Source: DAOTYH01 sp034435015
GTDB lineage: Bacteria > Chloroflexota > Anaerolineae > Aggregatilineales > UBA3940
Length of the DNA stretch: 26,972 nucleotides
Direction: 5' to 3'
NCBI GenBank assembly: GCA_034435015.1
Contig: DAOTYH010000040.1
Location: forward strand, 1 to 26,972
In this document: one piece after another, positions 23,257-26,972 of the stretch
Layout of the letters: every line of letters starts with the position of its first letter
How positions within the stretch are numbered: position 1 is the stretch's first letter
Program-made: the position numbers and the translations under genes
The notes under the pieces: model-generated
What the model was told of the DNA's origin: nothing
The model's database searches: none
The model's input: the letters and a program-made list of their open reading frames with translations, nothing else

Positions 23257-23700
23257 ATGTTGCACAGACCTCCATCCCCTAGCTTTTGGAAGCGCCTGCA
23301 GGCCGCCTATTTTCTATGGCTGGGCAAGGTTCACCGTCATTACGGGATTGTGCTGGGTAGTCAAGCCGAGTTTGCTCGTGCTATTGGTTGTTATGGACAT
23401 GCGCTGGCACTCGATTCGACGCTCAGTCAGGCCCATCTTGAGCGGGGTATTTTGCTGTGGCGGGAGTTAGGCCAGGCCTCTCAAGCGGTAGCGGACTTCA
23501 ACGCGGCGCTCGCCTTGCGTCCCGGCTGGCCGGAGCCGATCTTCTGCCGGGGAATGGCACATCAGTCAATGGGAAATTATCGGGCCGCTATACAGGACCT
23601 GGCGGCCTATATTGCATCGGATGACCAGACATGGCGCGACCATGCCATCCGGCAACTGGCGCTGATCCGTGCTTTGTTGCAGGAGAGTGAGCAGGCATGA
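23257..23700 (+). CDS. Tetratricopeptide repeat protein, 147 residues
   Basis: The ATG at 23257 is chosen because the -10 box ends 6 nt before it and any earlier in-frame start would lie upstream of the promoter. GGAAG directly before the ATG is too close to act as a ribosome binding site. After a basic, aromatic N-terminus (SFWKRLQAAYFLWLGK) three TPR-like helix pairs follow, seen as AEFARAIGCYGHALALD, GQASQAVADFNAALALRPGWPEP and GNYRAAIQDLAAYI. TPRs mediate protein-protein contacts. The stop overlaps the next ATG by 4 nt, so it is coupled to a four-helix membrane protein, a likely partner. Confidence 0.82.
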   Translation: MLHRPPSPSFWKRLQAAYFLWLGKVHRHYGIVLGSQAEFARAIGCYGHALALDSTLSQAHLERGILLWRELGQASQAVADFNAALALRPGWPEPIFCRGMAHQSMGNYRAAIQDLAAYIASDDQTWRDHAIRQLALIRALLQESEQA

Positions 23701-24125
23701 CCGCTAAGTCCGCATGTGACTTCACGCTCAAACGCTTGTTCTTTGGGGATATGGTGCTGAACTGGGCACTGGGAGCAGTGCTGACTCTGGTGCCGGCGCG
23801 GGTTGATCAATGGCTGGGCTATTCTCCCCTGCTGCCTGTGCTGATCTACCGAGTCATCGGCCTGATCTTTCTTGCCTTTGCCGGCTGGCAGACAGTCATT
23901 GTGGCCCGCCGGCGGCTGGGGCCGGCGGCACTTTTCTTTGCCGCCTTTATGGCGCTGGGGCCGGTTATTCTGTTGACGGTTGCGCTGGTGTGGATGGATT
24001 TTGCACTGTATCGAGGGGTGCGTGTCGTGTTGTGGGCCGGGAATGTTTACATGTTCCTGCTGGGGGTATGGTATACTTTTGTAGGCCTCTGGCTGTTGCG
24101 TCAGCCCTCAGCGGAGACTGCCTGA
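23697..24125 (+). CDS. Unknown four-helix membrane protein, 142 residues
   Basis: The ATG at 23697 overlaps the TPR stop (ATGA). The product has four hydrophobic segments at about residues 15-35, 46-67, 74-97 and 107-131, with a basic ARRRLGP loop between the second and third. Both ends are probably cytoplasmic by the positive-inside rule. I recognise no family with confidence. The coupling suggests it works with the TPR protein, which may dock on its cytoplasmic side; this is inferred. A 63-nt gap without a clear terminator leads to the receiver gene. Confidence 0.72.
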   Translation: MTAKSACDFTLKRLFFGDMVLNWALGAVLTLVPARVDQWLGYSPLLPVLIYRVIGLIFLAFAGWQTVIVARRRLGPAALFFAAFMALGPVILLTVALVWMDFALYRGVRVVLWAGNVYMFLLGVWYTFVGLWLLRQPSAETA

Positions 24126-24188
24126 TGGGAGCAATAGATTAATACTTCCATCATATGTAGATTTTACTCTCTGGCTCAGGAGGTCATA

Positions 24189-24560
24189 ATGGCAAAAGCC
24201 CGGGTGCTGGTGATTGATGACGACAAAACCATCCTTGACATCCTTAAGCTGGCCCTTCAGAATGCCGGCTTTGAGGTATTGCCAGCCATTGATGGAAACA
24301 TTGGCCTGAAAATCTTCAGAGAGCAAAAGCCTGAACTGGCTATTGTGGATATCGCCATGCCCGGTGTGGATGGTTATCAGGTGATCGAAGAGATCAAGAA
24401 GGCTTCGGAGGGCCAAACTGCCAAAGTCGTGATTCTCACGGCCCATGAGCAGAGTGTCATGCGGGCTTATGCGGACGAACTGGGCGTTGATCTCTACCTG
24501 ACCAAGCCTATCACGCCTTCTCAGTTGATCGAGCATTTGAATGCCCTGCTGGGGAAGTAG
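24189..24560 (+). CDS. Stand-alone response-regulator receiver (CheY-like)
   Basis: The ATG at 24189 follows AGGAGGT (24178-24184), a very strong site. The 123 residues are one receiver domain with all functional residues: the acidic pair Asp11-Asp12 in VIDDDKT, phospho-acceptor Asp54 in AIVDIAMPG, Thr84 in VILTAHE and Lys106 in LTKPI. There is no output domain, so it probably acts by protein contact or as a phosphate shuttle. The partner kinase is not in the window. It contrasts with the degenerate receiver at 22042-22713, which lies 1.5 kb upstream. I see no convincing promoter in the 63-nt gap before it, so it may be read from the TPR promoter. Confidence 0.93.
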   Translation: MAKARVLVIDDDKTILDILKLALQNAGFEVLPAIDGNIGLKIFREQKPELAIVDIAMPGVDGYQVIEEIKKASEGQTAKVVILTAHEQSVMRAYADELGVDLYLTKPITPSQLIEHLNALLGK

Positions 24561-24586
24561 TGCGTGCTTTCTTTCTCTGGCCGCCT

Positions 24587-24620
24587 GTCCCCCGTTCGAA
24601 TCTTCTGCGGGGGGCTTTTT
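24587..24620 (+). terminator. Intrinsic terminator after the receiver gene
   Basis: GTCCCCCG (24587-24594) pairs with CGGGGGGC (24608-24615), with one G-U pair, around a 13-nt loop, followed directly by TTTTT (24616-24620). This is a standard rho-independent terminator. A second small stem, CATCCA/TGGATG at 24623-24639, follows and may be incidental. Confidence 0.8.
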
Positions 24621-24684
24621 GGCATCCAGAAGATGGATGTAAAACGCAAAACAGCCTGTTGCCCGCAGTGGAAGGGAATCCCCA

Positions 24685-25506
24685 TTGTCATCACAACCTG
24701 ACTTTTACTTCCCCCTGCCGCCGCTTAACTTCTGGCAAGGCCTGCGGTACTGTCATGATCCGCGTCTGGTGTGGTATCACACCCGGCAGGTGGTCCGTGC
24801 AGAGAATCTAGTGATGGGCCTGACCGGCGCCCCCCGCGAGACTGTCCGCGAGGCCATGTACGAGGTCTGGCGCGATGAGGCCTTTCTGCGGGACTTTCTG
24901 GGCCGCCACAGGCAATTGACGAAACGTGAGCCGCGCGGTACTGATTTCATGTTCCTTTCGCTCACCGGCGGCAGTCCCTACTTCCACCCCGTGATGCTGT
25001 ACACGCTTGTACGGGTAATGAAGCCTGCAGTTGTTGTGGAGACAGGCGGGACACCCGGCAACTCGTCGGCTTTCATTCTGCGGGCGCTGGATCGCAACCA
25101 GTACGGGGAACTGCATACGGTGGACTTGCCCCCAACCGGCACGCTGGGCGAGTACGACGGTGACGGCATCTGGATTCATGCCGGCCTGCCGGAGGGGCAG
25201 GGGTCGGGATGGGCTGTGCCTGAGTGGCTAAGGGGCCGTCATCACCAGCATCTGGGCGATGCCAAGATTCTGTTGCCGGGCGTTCTGGAGCAGGTCGGGC
25301 AGGTAGATATATTTATCCACGACAGCGACCACAGTTACGAACATATGGCATGGGAATTCGCCGCCGCATGGCCGGCTGTTGTTGCCGGCGGCAGTCTTCT
25401 TTCCGATGATATTCGTGCCAACACCGCCTTTGATGAGTTCGTCAGCCAACACCAACTGACTCCTCTGCGGGCGGGAGGGTTCGGCGCGGTGCGCAAGCCG
25501 GGCTGA
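24685..25506 (+). CDS. Class I SAM-dependent methyltransferase-like protein
   Basis: The TTG at 24685 has GGAAGGGA (24670-24677) at a 7-nt distance and gives 273 residues; no ATG or GTG is better placed. A helical N-terminal part (about 1-95) precedes a Rossmann domain with motif I VVVETGGTPGNSSAFIL (from residue 116), an acidic position in LHTVDLPPTG, and the metal- or substrate-type motif VDIFIHDSDHSYEHM, as in the Methyltransf_24 group. Such enzymes often modify sugars or secondary metabolites. Cosubstrate and substrate are not proven. The flippase downstream and the absence of other modification enzymes make a surface-polysaccharide role possible. The gene lies just after a terminator and is likely a separate unit. 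Confidence 0.8.
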   Translation: MSSQPDFYFPLPPLNFWQGLRYCHDPRLVWYHTRQVVRAENLVMGLTGAPRETVREAMYEVWRDEAFLRDFLGRHRQLTKREPRGTDFMFLSLTGGSPYFHPVMLYTLVRVMKPAVVVETGGTPGNSSAFILRALDRNQYGELHTVDLPPTGTLGEYDGDGIWIHAGLPEGQGSGWAVPEWLRGRHHQHLGDAKILLPGVLEQVGQVDIFIHDSDHSYEHMAWEFAAAWPAVVAGGSLLSDDIRANTAFDEFVSQHQLTPLRAGGFGAVRKPG

Positions 25507-25631
25507 TCAGACGCTCTTTTCGGGCAGGGGCACGGCCAGCAGGTTGGCCGATTCGGGCAGGCCGTTTTGAGCAGGACTAGCTGGTCACAGTATTCGGCTA
25601 CCGGCGAGGCATCCAAGCCGGCATATCTGAT
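25507..25631 (-). pseudogene. Possible decayed gene tail on the minus strand
   Basis: Read on the minus strand, one frame gives AEYCDQLVLLK and the next frame continues NGLPESANLLAVPLPEKSV to a TGA that abuts the methyltransferase stop. Joining them needs one extra A at the run at 25565-25568. Codon third positions are GC-rich, as in genes of the window. Upstream the first frame meets a stop at 25632-25634. It could be a fossil C-terminus with a frameshift or chance; I do not recognise the product. The rest of the 290-nt gap to 25796 holds only the flippase promoter. Confidence 0.22.
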
Positions 25632-25691
25632 TCATCCTTTATCGGCTTGGGCGGTGTTACCGCGCCATGGTCAGGCGGCTCTTGCGCTGGT

Positions 25692-25721
25692 TTGGTTACC
25701 GGATAGGACCAATGGTATACT
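25692..25721 (+). promoter_or_regulatory. Promoter of the flippase gene
   Basis: TGGTATACT at 25713-25721 is an extended -10 element (TGn plus TATACT). TTGGTT at 25692-25697 is a weak -35 at 18 bp. Transcription would start near 25728, leaving a leader of about 70 nt before the GTG at 25797. Confidence 0.5.
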
Positions 25722-25796
25722 TTACACCCTAGCGCTGAACTCGCAAGCTTGTTCTTAAGAGAGCCGCCGGCATCCTGCACCAAAGCGAAATCGTCA

Positions 25797-26972
25797 GTGG
25801 AAAACTCTTCCTCATTACCTCCTGATCAGATCGCCCGCCGCGCCCTACGCGGCGGTATCTATGTCACCATTGCCCAATATGGCGCTTTTGGGATTGGCAT
25901 CATCAAGGGGGCCATTCTGGCCCGTCTGGTCGCGCCGGAGATTTTCGGGGTTGTGGCGCTGGCCACGACGTGGGTTTCCTTCCTGAGCCTGCTCAGGATG
26001 GAGATGAAGGACGTCACCATCAGCTACCCGACCGACCATCCGGCCCGCTTTGCTACGCTGTATGGATTGGAGATCGCAACAACCATCCCTGGTGTGTTTC
26101 TGGCAGGCCTGCTCTATCTGATTGCGCCGGGCATCTGTTCAACGCTGTGCTGGTATGCGATTGCGGCCCTGATGGGGGTGAGGCTGGCGGTGGCCTTCAC
26201 CTCACTGCCGCTCTATCTCTTACAGCGTGACATTCAACAGGGGATTCTTTCTCTTCTGAGTCTGCTGGGAGCTGTGCTGGCGCTGGCAGTTGCAGTCTGG
26301 CTGGCCTATTTCAACCATCCCCTGCTTGCCCTGCTGGCGGATGCCGCCATTCCAGTTGTAGTTTCTGGGCTGGGTTCGCTGGTGGTTGTCCGCCGCCGGC
26401 TCAGATGGGGGTGGGACGCTCAAGTGGCCCGCGACGTGATCGCGTTTGGCTTCACGCTGTGGACAAACGGACTGCTCGGCCTGATCACCTTCATGCTGGA
26501 TAGCTGGCTGGTGGGCACACTGCGCGGAGACGAGGCCCTTGGCTTCTATTCTAAGGCCTACACGCTGGCTAAGATGCCAATGGACTTCTTTGCCAGCGCA
26601 ATCGGGGCGCTGGCACTGGGGCTGTACTCGCAGAGTTATGCGGCAGGCCGTCAGGTGCTGGAACGTGCTTATACCCTGACAACATGGCTGTTGGCCCGTG
26701 TGGTGGCGCTGTCGAGTATTATGATGCTGGGGGCTGCTGAGGAGATCATCCGCATCTTGTTGGGGGTGAATTGGCTGTCCATTGCCCCGCTGGTGCGCCT
26801 GCTGGGTCTGTATATGATTGCGCGCCCCCTGTGGCAGAACAATGTCCAGCTCCTTATACCGGTCCGCCGCGAAAGGCTTGCCCGCCGCGTGACTGCCGTC
26901 ATGGCAGTTATCCTGCTGGTTCTGGCGCCGGTAGCTGTCCTGAAGTGGGGGGCGGCAGGGGTCGCTGTAGCA
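25797..26972 (+). CDS. Oligosaccharide flippase (Wzx/MOP family), 3' end outside window
   Basis: The frame is open from the GTG at 25797 to the last base of the window (392 codons with no stop). The product starts MENSSSLPPDQIARRALRGG and continues IYVTIAQYGAFGIGIIKGAI, LARLVAPEIFGVVALATTW, the usual beginning of polysaccharide export flippases. Further hydrophobic helices follow, with FGFTLWTNGLLGLITFMLDS and GFYSKAYTLAKMP typical of the middle of the protein. The family moves lipid-linked sugars across the inner membrane. No ribosome binding site is clear before the GTG; a TTG at about 25749 is a poorer choice. The methyltransferase just upstream may belong to the same surface-glycan locus, but has its own signals. 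Confidence 0.85.
   Translation, partial: MENSSSLPPDQIARRALRGGIYVTIAQYGAFGIGIIKGAILARLVAPEIFGVVALATTWVSFLSLLRMEMKDVTISYPTDHPARFATLYGLEIATTIPGVFLAGLLYLIAPGICSTLCWYAIAALMGVRLAVAFTSLPLYLLQRDIQQGILSLLSLLGAVLALAVAVWLAYFNHPLLALLADAAIPVVVSGLGSLVVVRRRLRWGWDAQVARDVIAFGFTLWTNGLLGLITFMLDSWLVGTLRGDEALGFYSKAYTLAKMPMDFFASAIGALALGLYSQSYAAGRQVLERAYTLTTWLLARVVALSSIMMLGAAEEIIRILLGVNWLSIAPLVRLLGLYMIARPLWQNNVQLLIPVRRERLARRVTAVMAVILLVLAPVAVLKWGAAGVAVA

Noticed and set aside
24594..24602. GTTCGAATC, which looks like the T-loop of a tRNA
   Set aside because: The flanking bases do not form a 5-bp T-stem and no anticodon or acceptor stem is found; it is the loop of the terminator at 24587-24620.

Overview
The window looks like a chromosomal segment of a GC-rich (roughly 60%) bacterium, most probably a Chloroflexota (Anaerolineae-like) lineage. 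This is inferred from the MoxR/DUF58/VWA cluster, a DUF4332 protein, a kinase fused to a TolB-like propeller, a DUF4380-like protein, frequent GTG and TTG starts, and dense 4-nt overlaps between genes. No taxonomic marker was searched. I see no tRNA, rRNA, CRISPR array, transposase or phage gene.

Layout. (1) 1-8312: a plus-strand run with MoxR ATPase, two tiny single-helix membrane ORFs, a DUF58 protein, a BatA-like VWA membrane protein, a DUF4380/mutarotase-like protein and a 956-residue protein with two VWA domains. The C-terminus of an unknown protein precedes it. (2) 8395-12115: an SMR drug exporter, an OB-like membrane protein, a DUF4332 helix-hairpin-helix protein, a class IV PLP aminotransferase, a SagB-type nitroreductase and an M50-like membrane protein whose HExxH reads HIVGH. 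(3) 12208-16333: a receptor-like Ser/Thr kinase with an extracytoplasmic propeller of exact 43-residue repeats, then an ADP-forming acyl-CoA synthetase. (4) 16380-19416: a galactitol-type PTS EIIB-EIIC pair behind a structured leader with a possible upstream ORF, a terminator-like hairpin, an RPE-family epimerase and a small membrane protein. (5) 19447-21877: two minus-strand zinc hydrolases, an AstE/AspA-like deacylase and an M20 peptidase. (6) 22042-25506: an OmpR-type regulator with a degenerate receiver, rpsT on the minus strand, a TPR plus four-helix membrane pair, a canonical stand-alone receiver and a SAM methyltransferase. (7) 25797 to the end: the start of a Wzx-like oligosaccharide flippase, cut by the window edge.

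How the parts fit. Region 1 is a MoxR/VWA-type system: an AAA+ ATPase works on or with VWA proteins held at the membrane. Envelope maturation or stress roles are inferred from the family. Region 4 should import and phosphorylate a polyol or sugar, with an epimerase that could feed the pentose-phosphate pool, but EIIA, EI and HPr are not here.

Points most worth a second look: the PTS leader, where a perfect 11-bp inverted repeat covers the start region of a 28-codon ORF whose stop touches the EIIB start; two promoters whose -10 boxes predict leaderless mRNAs; the receiver that has lost its phosphorylation residues; the HIVGH pseudo-protease; and the two tiny membrane ORFs between moxR and DUF58.
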